From E44-bin32 sp041573795 (GTDB lineage: Bacteria > Chloroflexota > Anaerolineae > Anaerolineales > E44-bin32), in contig JBFFQB010000023.1 of the NCBI GenBank assembly GCA_041573795.1, forward strand, positions 1 to 31,715: a DNA stretch of 31,715 nt, in the 5' to 3' direction. How positions within the stretch are numbered: the first letter of the stretch is position 1; each line of letters begins with the position of its first letter. A program made the position numbers and the translations under genes. Under the pieces are notes generated by a model that saw only the letters and a list, made by a program, of their open reading frames with translations, was not told the origin of the DNA and made no database searches. Shown here piece by piece: positions 24,091-31,715 of the stretch.

Positions 24091-25917
24091 TTATAGATCA
24101 GCAATGATTGGGTTTGACGCAGCAAAGGGGTCGTGCTCCATTTCCAGTTGCCTTCTAAATTGCTCTGTGTACAGACGGTAATAGTGTCCCTTTGACTGAA
24201 TTAGTTCAGCGTGCGAACCTTTTTCGATGATCTCACCATCGTCAATAACGAGGATGCGATCCGCCCGTTTTATTGTCGAGAGGCGGTGAGCGATAATGAA
24301 ACTGGTACGCTCCTCAGTCACCGCTTGCATGCCTTGTTGTATCAAAGCTTCGGTAAGTGTATCGACCGAGCTTGTCGCTTCATCCATAATAAAGACTTCT
24401 GGATCCGCGAGAATGGCTCGTGCCAGGCTGATCAATTGCTTTTGCCCAACCGAGAGCAGCGTGCCTCCTTCACCAACTTCCGTTTCATAGCCGTTTTCGA
24501 GTTCTTTGATAAATTGATGCGCGCCTGAGACCTTGGCTGCTTGCCGAATTTCATCTTCACTCGCCTCTATTTTTCCATACCGAAGATTTTCCAAAATGGT
24601 GCCCGAGAAAAGGTGTGGTGTCTGTAAAACCATCCCAATTCGCGACTGAATCGCTGCCAGGGAGAATTGTTTATAGTCCACCTCGCCAATCGTGATTCGG
24701 CCGACCTTGGGCTCATAAAAGCGGCACACAAGATTGACGATCGTGCTTTTACCACCCCCTGTTGGCCCAACCAGTGCCACAGTCTCTCCGCGCTTAACTT
24801 CAAGGTTGAAATTCGTTAGCACGGGCTTATCCGCTTCGTAATAGAAGTCGACGCCCTCAAACCTGATATCGCCTTTAAGGCTACCGGGATCATAAGCTTC
24901 GGGAATATCTTGAATCTCGGGCGTGGAATCAATGAGCGAAAAGACCCGTTCAGCAGAAGCAATGGCATGCTGCATTTCGGCATACACGCGGGCGATATCC
25001 TGAACAGGCCAGAGCATGAGGGCGATGTAACCAACGAAGGCCTGTATCCCGCCGATGGTTAGCGTACCCGTCTCAAGCTGGCCTCCACCAAAATAGGCTA
25101 CGCCACCGAGGGCAAAGGAACTAATAAAAATGACCATCGGCAAAAATAGGGCTGAGAGCCAGGCTGCCCTAAAACCTGCTTGATACATCTCCTCTGTGAG
25201 AGACTGAAACTCTTCGAGGCTTTTTTGCTCTCGATTGAGCGCTTTAATGACACGTACCCCCACAATGTGCTCATTGTAGGCAGCTGTAATCTTTGAGTTT
25301 AGTCTGCGAACGAGTCTGAACTGTCCTAGAATGCGCTTTTTGAATTGTGCAGCCGTGAATATCAGCACAGGCAAGATGGCTGTAACGATCAGGGTTAATT
25401 GCCAGTTGATACGGATCATGAAAAACAGGCTCGAGACAATGATCAACACAGCCCATGTGACATCGAGCAAGCCCCAGGTAACCAGTTGGGCAATGCGCTC
25501 TGAATCCGAAGTGACCCGTGACATGATCCATCCGATCGGGGTTCGATCGAAATAGGAAAGCGAGAGTTCTTGCAGGTGATTGAAAGTCTTCTTTCGCAAA
25601 TCGTATTGAATGCGCTGGCCTAAAACACCGGCAAGATAGATAAAGCTAAGGACATTAATCGCCTGGAAGATCAGGATGGCTCCATAGAGCAGCGCGATAT
25701 CCCGCAGCGCTTCGAAGTTGCCCGCCAGGATGCCTTCGTCAATGATCCGTTTCCCGAGGAAGGTGAAGTACGAATCAAAGGTTGAGGTTAGCCCGATGGT
25801 GATTAAAAAGCCGAGCAACCATTGCCAATGCTTTCGAGTCAATCCAAGAATGCGCAGGACTGTGCCGGAGTTGTACTGGCCCGAAAACTCTTCTTCAAAA
25901 TGATCGATCTCAGACAT
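24091..25917 (-). CDS. ABC exporter subunit, catalytic half of a heterodimer (ABCB/LmrA type)
   Basis: A 608-residue half-transporter: six membrane helices (about 25-320), then an ATPase domain. Walker A is GPTGGGKST. The signature is LSVGQ (488-492) instead of LSGGQ. Walker B has the catalytic Glu513 in IMDEATSS, and the switch His is in IIAHRLST. An altered signature combined with an intact catalytic Glu matches the TM288/BmrD-like partner of heterodimeric exporters. The ATG at 25917 is chosen because AGGA lies 8 bases upstream and it overlaps the preceding ABC gene's stop by 8 bases; the frame is open to 25965. Exporters of this type move drugs, lipids or peptides; the substrate cannot be told. 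Confidence 0.93.
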   Translation of the reverse strand: MSEIDHFEEEFSGQYNSGTVLRILGLTRKHWQWLLGFLITIGLTSTFDSYFTFLGKRIIDEGILAGNFEALRDIALLYGAILIFQAINVLSFIYLAGVLGQRIQYDLRKKTFNHLQELSLSYFDRTPIGWIMSRVTSDSERIAQLVTWGLLDVTWAVLIIVSSLFFMIRINWQLTLIVTAILPVLIFTAAQFKKRILGQFRLVRRLNSKITAAYNEHIVGVRVIKALNREQKSLEEFQSLTEEMYQAGFRAAWLSALFLPMVIFISSFALGGVAYFGGGQLETGTLTIGGIQAFVGYIALMLWPVQDIARVYAEMQHAIASAERVFSLIDSTPEIQDIPEAYDPGSLKGDIRFEGVDFYYEADKPVLTNFNLEVKRGETVALVGPTGGGKSTIVNLVCRFYEPKVGRITIGEVDYKQFSLAAIQSRIGMVLQTPHLFSGTILENLRYGKIEASEDEIRQAAKVSGAHQFIKELENGYETEVGEGGTLLSVGQKQLISLARAILADPEVFIMDEATSSVDTLTEALIQQGMQAVTEERTSFIIAHRLSTIKRADRILVIDDGEIIEKGSHAELIQSKGHYYRLYTEQFRRQLEMEHDPFAASNPIIADL

Positions 25918-27706
25918 CCGCCAGTTCCTGCACGAGCGCGTCTTCAATACGAGTTTGCATCTCATGAATTCGCCTGTAAACGCCGTCCTGATGGATCAAC
26001 TCATCATGTTTTCCGATCTGGGCAATTCTGCCTTGATCTAGAACAATGATCTTGTCGGCGTTCATCACGCTCTGGATTCTGTGGGCGATTATGAAGGTGG
26101 TCCTACCAAGCATCAATTTCTCAAGTGCTTCATGGATTTCAACCTCGGTAAGCGTGTCGACAGAAGAGGTTGAGTCATCAAGGATTAAGATACAGGGATT
26201 TTTTAAGAGGGTACGCGCGATGGCCACACGCTGTTTTTGTCCGCCGGAGAGTGTCACCCCTTTCTCGCCAATGAGGGTGTCAAATCCATCGGGAAAGGAT
26301 TGGATTGTCTCATAGATCGCAGCTGCTTTGGATACCCTCAATACTTCAGCGTCATCAACCGGGCGATCGACACCGAGCGTGATATTTTCCCGAATCGAGC
26401 GCGAGAATAAGAACGGCTCCTGCTCTACGATGCCGATCTGCCTGCGGAGATATTCAGGAGCGAACTTATTGAGCTCGAGGCCATCAAGTTTCAAACTACC
26501 AGCGGTATATTGATAGAAGCGCGGGATGAGATTAACCAGTGTCGTTTTTCCTGATCCTGTTGGCCCAAGCACTGCCACGACTTCACCTGGTTCAACAGTG
26601 AAAGTTATATCCTTCAACACTGCGACTCCATCTGCATAGGCAAAGCCGATGTTGTCAAAGACTAATGAACCATTAAGGTCTTGATCCTGTGGATAATGAC
26701 CTTGATCGATGGGCTCTTGTGTTTCCTTAACGATCTCCAGAACCCGCCCAAATGAGACCAAACCCATGGACATCTGGACAATCAGGCGCCCAAGATTGCG
26801 CATGGGCCAGATGATCCAGATTATCAGCCCTGCGTAGGCCAGATACGAGCCGATTGTGAGGGTCGCATCGATTGTCATGCGTGCGGCCATATACAAGCCT
26901 GCAACGAGCTGAGCTCCAGCGAGAAGATCTGTAGTTGGCCAGAAGAAGGAATGCATCCTGAGCAGACGACGGCCGCGCAGGAATTTTTCCCAGTTTTCAC
27001 GTTCGAATTTGTCGCGTTCATAGGGTTGACGCGCGAAAGCTTTGACTACTCTTACGCCAGCAAGATTTTCTTGTAACGTCGTCGAAAGCACGGCTTCTTG
27101 CTCCTGGTATGCTTCGTAAGCATGCGATACGCGCCGGAAGAACCATATCGAGGTTACAAATACAAGCGGAACTGCAATGACTGACCGAAGAGCAAGCCCT
27201 AAGTCAATTGTGGCAATAGCGGTAAAGTTCACCACAAACAGCATAAGAATCTGCCCCGCATTGACAACCTGATCAGCGAAAAATTGGCGTATGGCGTCGA
27301 CGTCCGAAGAGGCCCGAGAGATCAACTCACCTGTTTGCATTTGATCGTGGTAGCTGAAATTTAGGCGCTGGATATGATCAAACAGATAGTTGCGAAGATT
27401 GCGGGTAACACTCTCGGCTGTTCTTGAGGAAAGCGCACCACTAATAAACAAAAAGGTCCCTTGAATGGCTGCGATTGCAATAAAGCCCATGCCCGCTATG
27501 AGGAATTGTTGTTGGGTAAAAGGTGAGTCAAGCAAGCGGTCGATAAATTCGCGTAGCCATAAATAGGTTCCAGTTCGAGCGAGCGTACCAACCGCAAGAG
27601 CGAGGCTGGCGAAGAGGTAAAGAAGCCGATATCCTCGTAGTAGCCTCCACAACCCGGTTAAGCGATGTTTTGTGACGATTTGGTGCAGGTTAGATAATTG
27701 TGTCAT
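25910..27706 (-). CDS. ABC exporter subunit, degenerate-site half of a heterodimer (ABCB/LmrA type)
   Basis: A 598-residue half-transporter with six membrane helices followed by an ATPase domain. Walker A is GPTGSGKTT (about 381-389) and the signature is a canonical LSGGQ. Walker B reads LILDDSTSS, with Asp511 where the catalytic Glu should be. The switch His is kept (IIAHRIQS). This Glu-to-Asp change is the mark of the TM287/BmrC/LmrC-like subunit, whose own ATP site hydrolyses poorly. Together with the downstream subunit, one degenerate and one competent ATP site would form. No Shine-Dalgarno sequence precedes the ATG at 27706; a TACACT sequence 7 bases upstream could be a -10 box of a leaderless mRNA, but it lacks a -35 partner. 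It is divergent from dprA, 287 bases away. Confidence 0.93.
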   Translation of the reverse strand: MTQLSNLHQIVTKHRLTGLWRLLRGYRLLYLFASLALAVGTLARTGTYLWLREFIDRLLDSPFTQQQFLIAGMGFIAIAAIQGTFLFISGALSSRTAESVTRNLRNYLFDHIQRLNFSYHDQMQTGELISRASSDVDAIRQFFADQVVNAGQILMLFVVNFTAIATIDLGLALRSVIAVPLVFVTSIWFFRRVSHAYEAYQEQEAVLSTTLQENLAGVRVVKAFARQPYERDKFERENWEKFLRGRRLLRMHSFFWPTTDLLAGAQLVAGLYMAARMTIDATLTIGSYLAYAGLIIWIIWPMRNLGRLIVQMSMGLVSFGRVLEIVKETQEPIDQGHYPQDQDLNGSLVFDNIGFAYADGVAVLKDITFTVEPGEVVAVLGPTGSGKTTLVNLIPRFYQYTAGSLKLDGLELNKFAPEYLRRQIGIVEQEPFLFSRSIRENITLGVDRPVDDAEVLRVSKAAAIYETIQSFPDGFDTLIGEKGVTLSGGQKQRVAIARTLLKNPCILILDDSTSSVDTLTEVEIHEALEKLMLGRTTFIIAHRIQSVMNADKIIVLDQGRIAQIGKHDELIHQDGVYRRIHEMQTRIEDALVQELADV

Positions 27707-27916
27707 CAGTGTGAGTGTAAGATTGAAATTGTTTTCTAGAGCGATTACAGCAACGTACGCATAAGTTCATGTGTTCAAGACGGTGAATGGATCGATCGCA
27801 GCAGCAGGATCTCGAAGAAATCGGCTTATACCTGCACAACTTTTCCATTTTACCATCGGGACGTGGGCGAGGTTGCCGTACACTGGGCATGCATGCTTTC
27901 GACGCATCCTTGTTGC

Positions 27917-27946
27917 TTGACACTTAAAAACCCGCTATGGTATTCT
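27917..27946 (+). promoter_or_regulatory. Promoter of the dprA-manC-topA unit
   Basis: A perfect TTGACA (27917-27922) and TATTCT (27941-27946) are 18 bases apart, with TGG before the -10 forming an extended element. Transcription would start near 27953, about 41 bases before the dprA ATG. The rest of the 27707-27916 gap shows no gene I can support. Confidence 0.68.
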
Positions 27947-27970
27947 CAGCCGGCTCTTGGCCAGAGAATA
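27941..27970. promoter_or_regulatory. Inverted repeat overlapping the dprA -10 box
   Basis: TATTCTC (27941-27947) and GAGAATA (27964-27970) are a perfect 7-base inverted repeat around 16 bases, which themselves contain GCC/GGC arms and the palindrome AGCCGGCT (27948-27955). The left arm covers the -10 box. Since the predicted RNA start lies inside it, a DNA operator is more likely than an RNA hairpin. Confidence 0.4.
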
Positions 27971-27993
27971 GCTGATCGAAGGGGGAGGGGGAA

Positions 27994-29106
27994 ATGGACA
28001 AGGATAATTCCTTTTGGCTGGCTTTCAGCCACGTACCAGGCGTTGGGTTTGTACGGATATCGCGTCTACTCGATGCCTTTGGGGATCTGGAACGGGCATG
28101 GAACGCGGATAGGGCAGGGCTGCGTCAAGCAGGTATAGGACCAAAAACGATCGAAGCAATCTTACGAACACGGTCAACTCTCGATCTGGAGCGGGCCAAG
28201 GGCACGTTACAAAAGCAGGGTATCCGTCTGATCACCTATCTCTCGCCGGATTACCCTGAACCATTAATGCATATTCAGGGGCCGCCAGCTTGCCTTTTTA
28301 TCAAGGGTGACCTGCTCCCCGAAGATCGTATTGCCGTGGCTGTCGTTGGCACACGCACACCATCAGGCTATGGGATCGGCGTGACAGAAAGAGTAGTGGC
28401 CGAGATCGCTGCCCAGGGTGTGACGATTATCTCGGGGCTTGCACGCGGTGTGGATGGAATCGCTCACCGTGCGGCACTTGAAGCGAGCGGCCGGACGATC
28501 GCTATTCTTGGATCAGGGATCGATGAAATCTATCCCTGGGAACATCGACGGTTGGCTGGTTGTGTCAGTGAGCGCGGGGCGCTACTGAGTGAATACCCAC
28601 CTGGGACTGCCCCGGAAGGTCATCATTTTCCTGCGCGCAATCGCATTATTGCAGGCCTTGCGCTAGGTGTTATTGTGGTAGAAGCTGCCGAGCGGAGTGG
28701 GGCGTTGATCACGGCGGATTTTGCCGGTGAGCAAGGCAAAGAGGTATTTGCGGTTCCGGGGGACGTTACACGAAAGACAGCAGGGGGTACAAATCGTCTT
28801 ATTCAGGATGGGGCTCACCCCCTATTGTCGGCCAGTGAGGTCATGGAAATATTAAACATCGACACGCTTTACCTGGAAGAAGATAGCTCCCAGGAGCTGC
28901 CGGAAGATGATGTGCAGCGGGCTATATATACGGCTTTAAAGGATGAACCGGTGCATATAGATTTCCTTTACCAGCAGACGGGTTTTTCGATCCAGGAGAT
29001 CCAGGTGGCATTGTCGATGTTGGAATTAGGCGGTTCGATCAAACATCTTGGGGGCATGCATTATCAACGTATTCGCGAAGCAGCGATAACGTACAGGGTG
29101 GATTGA
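27994..29106 (+). CDS. dprA: DNA-processing protein DprA (Smf)
   Basis: DprA binds incoming single-stranded DNA and loads RecA during natural transformation; it is also common in bacteria not known to be competent. The 370 residues comprise an N-terminal helical domain with a helix-hairpin-helix-like segment (about 5-60: AFSHVPGVGFVRISRLLDAFG). The Rossmann-like core follows: VAVVGTRTPSGYGIGVTERV, IISGLARGVDGIAHRAAL, FPARNRIIAGLALGVIVVEA, SGALITADFA, then EVFAVPGD. A C-terminal winged helix (about 305-360) completes the full-length form. GGGGGAGGGGG upstream of the ATG is an unusually G-rich, strong ribosome site. It heads a unit with manC four bases downstream and topA after that; dprA next to topA is a very common order. 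Confidence 0.95.
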   Translation: MDKDNSFWLAFSHVPGVGFVRISRLLDAFGDLERAWNADRAGLRQAGIGPKTIEAILRTRSTLDLERAKGTLQKQGIRLITYLSPDYPEPLMHIQGPPACLFIKGDLLPEDRIAVAVVGTRTPSGYGIGVTERVVAEIAAQGVTIISGLARGVDGIAHRAALEASGRTIAILGSGIDEIYPWEHRRLAGCVSERGALLSEYPPGTAPEGHHFPARNRIIAGLALGVIVVEAAERSGALITADFAGEQGKEVFAVPGDVTRKTAGGTNRLIQDGAHPLLSASEVMEILNIDTLYLEEDSSQELPEDDVQRAIYTALKDEPVHIDFLYQQTGFSIQEIQVALSMLELGGSIKHLGGMHYQRIREAAITYRVD

Positions 29107-29110
29107 ACAG

Positions 29111-30205
29111 ATGACTGAACATCTTTATGCTGCAATTATGGCAGGTGGAGGCGGAACTCGCTTATGGCCTATGTCGAGACGAGAGCGCCCCAAGCAATCC
29201 CTGCGGCTGATCGGGGATCAAACCCTTTTCCAGATGGCGATGCAGCGGCTTGAACCTTTGATTCCGATCGACCGATCATTGATCCTCACGATACGGGAAC
29301 AGTCTGCCCAGCTCAAAGCGCAGGTCCCCGTCTTGAACGATGCGAACTTTATCCTAGAACCGGGACCGAGAGGGACCGCTTCGGTGATTGGGCTTGCAGC
29401 CATCCACCTTCGCAAACGAGATCCCGAGGCGGTCATGGCCTGCCTGACCGCTGATCACTACATCCCCTCGGTAGATTCCTTTCAAAATCTTCTAGAAGCT
29501 GGATATGATCTTGCGAGAGAAAACCACCTGGTGACACTTGGTATTAGTCCGACGTCCCCGGATACGGGTTATGGCTATATCCATCGTGGTTCCAAACTTG
29601 CGACGGCTGCGTGTGATTGTTATGCCGTCGAGGCCTTCACTGAAAAACCCGATCTCAAAACTGCAAAGTCCTACCTAAAAAGTGGTGAGTATTTCTGGAA
29701 TTCAGGGATGTTCATTTGGCAAGTTGATGTCATCCTGAATGAAATCAAGCGACAGTTGCCCGACCTATTTGATGGTTTGATGGAGATCGAGAAAGTTATA
29801 GGCACAGATGATGCGTGGAACGTTACAGAGCAAGTATGGGCTGGGCTTGAGAGCATAACGATTGATTATGGTGTCATGGAACGGGCTGAGGGCGTGGTAG
29901 TGCTTCGCGCCGATGACCTTGGCTGGATTGATGTGGGAGACTGGGGTCGTTTATTTGATATTCTTCCACATGATGCCTTTGACAATGTTCTTGTCGCTGA
30001 AGAAGTCAGTCTGCTCGATTCTAATGGTGTTTTGATCTATCAAGATCAGGAGAGCTCACAGCGTTTGATCGCTGGAATTGGATTATCTGATATGGTCATT
30101 ATTGATACTGGGGATGCGTTGTTTGCCTGTCACCGCGCGAAGGCTGCGGAACTGAAGCAATTAATTGAGAAGCTTAAGCAGTCTGATCTAGACAGGTATT
30201 TATAG
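29111..30205 (+). CDS. manC: Mannose-1-phosphate guanylyltransferase
   Basis: This enzyme makes GDP-mannose from GTP and mannose 1-phosphate, feeding glycan, glycolipid or compatible-solute synthesis. The 364 residues form a single nucleotidyltransferase domain. The N-terminal IMAGGGGTRLWPMSRRERPKQ is the nucleotide-binding signature; LTADHYI, FTEKPDLKTAKSYL, FWNSGMFIW and IDYGVMERA follow. WIDVGDWGRLFDIL completes the sugar-nucleotide site. The C-terminal phosphomannose isomerase domain found in bifunctional ManC/AlgA proteins is absent. The start lies four bases after the dprA stop, so cotranscription is likely. No other glycan genes are near; its place between dprA and topA says little about its pathway. 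Confidence 0.93.
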   Translation: MTEHLYAAIMAGGGGTRLWPMSRRERPKQSLRLIGDQTLFQMAMQRLEPLIPIDRSLILTIREQSAQLKAQVPVLNDANFILEPGPRGTASVIGLAAIHLRKRDPEAVMACLTADHYIPSVDSFQNLLEAGYDLARENHLVTLGISPTSPDTGYGYIHRGSKLATAACDCYAVEAFTEKPDLKTAKSYLKSGEYFWNSGMFIWQVDVILNEIKRQLPDLFDGLMEIEKVIGTDDAWNVTEQVWAGLESITIDYGVMERAEGVVVLRADDLGWIDVGDWGRLFDILPHDAFDNVLVAEEVSLLDSNGVLIYQDQESSQRLIAGIGLSDMVIIDTGDALFACHRAKAAELKQLIEKLKQSDLDRYL

Positions 30206-30215
30206 GGAGAGTGGT

Positions 30216-31715
30216 GTGGAAGCATATTGTGTGAAGTGTCGCCAAAAACGCGAGATACAGCAGGCCGAAGCTACGTTCACTTCTTCTGGAACTCCAGCAA
30301 CCAAGGGGGTCTGTGCAGAGTGTGGAACCGGGCTATATCGCATGGGCCGGACAGATCAACATGAAGGGTTGGAGCCACCACCGGATCGAGTCCGGAAGAA
30401 GAAGCGTAATATCGAAAAGAAGCGCAAAGGCAACCTGGTCATCGTAGAATCCCCGGCAAAGGCGCGTACAGTTGGTCGAATCCTGGGAAAGGATTACACC
30501 GTAAAGGCTTCAGTCGGTCATGTTCGAGATCTGCTTCGCTCGCAACTCTCGGTGGACGTAGAGAATGAATTCACCCCCAAATATCGTGTTCCCAACGAGA
30601 AGCGAGACGTGGTTAAAGCATTAAAAAGCGATGCCGCGAAGGCTGAAAAAGTCTTCCTTGCTACCGATCCGGACCGGGAGGGTGAAGCCATCGCCTGGCA
30701 TCTGTTGGAGTCAGCTGAACTAGAGCCATCAACGGTGCGGCGTGTTGTTTTTCATGAAATCACCAAACAAGCGGTTGAAGAAGCCTTCGATCACCCCAGG
30801 GCTATCGATATGCACCTCGTCGATGCCCAACAAGCGCGCAGGATCCTCGATCGACTGGTTGGCTACAATCTCAGTCCCTTGCTATGGCAAAAGGTGAGAA
30901 GCCGGTTATCTGCCGGTCGTGTCCAATCGGTGGCTCTACGCCTTGTTGTGGACCGGGAGAGGGAGATCCAGGATTTTATCCCCAGGGAGTACTGGACGAT
31001 TGATGCTGATTTTATTCAAAGCGAGAAACCGCCAGCCTTTCGGGCTCGACTGGTTAAAATTGATGGTCAAAATCCAGTTTTGCCTTCTGAAGAAAGCGTC
31101 GAAGCGTTGCGCTCAGCGCTGCTACAGGCACTCTATGAAGTTGTGCAAGTAAAACGTGGACAACGGAGAAGAAAACCATCAGCCCCGTTTACAACGTCCA
31201 CTCTTCAACAGGCTGCATCGGGGCGCTTCGGATTTACCGCCCGGCGAACCATGGCCCTGGCCCAGCAGCTTTATGAAGGCGTTGAGTTGGGTTCAGGGGA
31301 ACCGGTAGGGTTAATCACCTATATGCGAACCGATTCCACCACAGTTTCAGACCAGGCGTTGAATGAGGCGCGCCAATTGATTTCAGATCGCTTTGGAAGC
31401 GAATACTTACCTCGCGAACCTATGCGCTACCGCAGCAGAGCGCGCAGAGCCCAGGAAGCGCACGAGGCGATCCGTCCAACCTCTGTTGGGAGGACGCCCG
31501 AAGATATGAAGCCCTGCTTGAACCGGGACCAACATAAACTCTACGATTTGATCTGGCGTCGCTTTGTGGCTTCGCAAATGCAGCCGGCCGTTTACGACAC
31601 GTTGACGCTTGAGCTCACGGGATCCTACCTCGATGCGCAGTATGATTTTCGAGTTTCAGCATCAGCGTTACGCTTTGAGGGCTTTCTGGCGCTCTACGGA
31701 AAAAGTGATCAAAAC
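30216..31715 (+). CDS. topA: DNA topoisomerase I with N-terminal DUF5679-like zinc ribbon, partial
   Basis: The first 500 codons of a type IA topoisomerase, which relaxes negative supercoils; the 3' part is beyond the right edge. The GTG at 30216 follows GGGAG by 6 bases and is 10 bases after manC. Residues 1-45 form a zinc-ribbon-like module (YCVKCRQKRE, then GVCAECGTGLYRMG, four Cys) resembling DUF5679. A basic linker KKKRNIEKKRK follows. The Toprim domain begins with LVIVESPAKARTVGRIL (Glu78) and has ATDPDREGE (Asp151, Asp153, Glu155). The nicking Tyr369 is in ITYMRTDSTTVS, and AHEAIRPTS also matches. Bacterial TopA usually has its zinc ribbons at the C terminus, so an N-terminal one is notable; C-terminal ones cannot be judged here. 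Confidence 0.95.
   Translation, partial: MEAYCVKCRQKREIQQAEATFTSSGTPATKGVCAECGTGLYRMGRTDQHEGLEPPPDRVRKKKRNIEKKRKGNLVIVESPAKARTVGRILGKDYTVKASVGHVRDLLRSQLSVDVENEFTPKYRVPNEKRDVVKALKSDAAKAEKVFLATDPDREGEAIAWHLLESAELEPSTVRRVVFHEITKQAVEEAFDHPRAIDMHLVDAQQARRILDRLVGYNLSPLLWQKVRSRLSAGRVQSVALRLVVDREREIQDFIPREYWTIDADFIQSEKPPAFRARLVKIDGQNPVLPSEESVEALRSALLQALYEVVQVKRGQRRRKPSAPFTTSTLQQAASGRFGFTARRTMALAQQLYEGVELGSGEPVGLITYMRTDSTTVSDQALNEARQLISDRFGSEYLPREPMRYRSRARRAQEAHEAIRPTSVGRTPEDMKPCLNRDQHKLYDLIWRRFVASQMQPAVYDTLTLELTGSYLDAQYDFRVSASALRFEGFLALYGKSDQN

Noticed and set aside
27863..28138. Open frame starting upstream of dprA and running into it in another frame
   Set aside because: It crosses the dprA promoter and ribosome site and overlaps conserved dprA codons; no family similarity.

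Overview
This 31.7 kb window looks like ordinary chromosome from a free-living bacterium. Gene content and order point to Chloroflexota, most likely an Anaerolineae-like lineage. The clues are a topA with an N-terminal DUF5679-type zinc ribbon, a 'baseplate J-like' single-pass membrane protein between alaS and ruvX, a cytosolic-looking HtrA-type protease pair, and an acylaminoacyl-peptidase-type S9 peptidase. This placement is inference from gene content; no rRNA gene is present to confirm it. No insertion sequence, prophage, CRISPR array or integron was seen. Genes are tightly packed, often with 4-base ATGA or 1-base TAATG overlaps.

Layout, left to right. (1) 1-706, minus: a lipoprotein of the branched-chain amino-acid-type ABC receptor family, cut by the window edge, divergent from yraN-miaA (1011-2341). 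(2) 2331-7588, minus: a ROK sugar kinase, then a peptide/opine/nickel-class ABC importer (lipoprotein receptor and two permeases, no ATPase), then a PiT phosphate transporter that converges on miaA. (3) 7649-10219, plus: mutS, divergent from the ROK gene across 60 bases. (4) 10244-12232, minus: an unusual fusion of an MTA/SAH-deaminase-type amidohydrolase with a CYTH (triphosphate tunnel) domain, divergent from a pyrimidine-nucleoside phosphorylase gene (12329-13639). (5) 13722-15908, plus: a LuxR-type regulator with a degenerate receiver, a strong terminator, and two overlapping trypsin-like protease genes. (6) 16058-23770, minus: alaS, baseplate-J-like membrane protein, ruvX, mltG and S9 peptidase, probably one transcription unit. 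(7) 23961-24037: tRNA-Asp(GTC) with its own promoter and terminator. (8) 24091-27706, minus: a heterodimeric ABC exporter with one degenerate ATP site. (9) 27994-31715, plus: dprA, a mannose-1-phosphate guanylyltransferase gene, and topA (cut by the right edge).

Most genes are housekeeping: DNA repair and topology (mutS, topA, dprA, ruvX), translation (alaS, miaA, tRNA-Asp), cell wall (mltG) and nucleotide-sugar supply. The most unusual items are the deaminase-CYTH fusion, the ROK-importer operon without ATPases, the pseudo-receiver regulator, an inverted repeat filling the spacer of the alaS promoter, and several promoters placed so close to start codons that leaderless mRNAs are likely (ROK, mutS). 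Nothing here is clearly a new multi-gene defence or biosynthetic system; the fusion protein is the best candidate for undescribed biochemistry.
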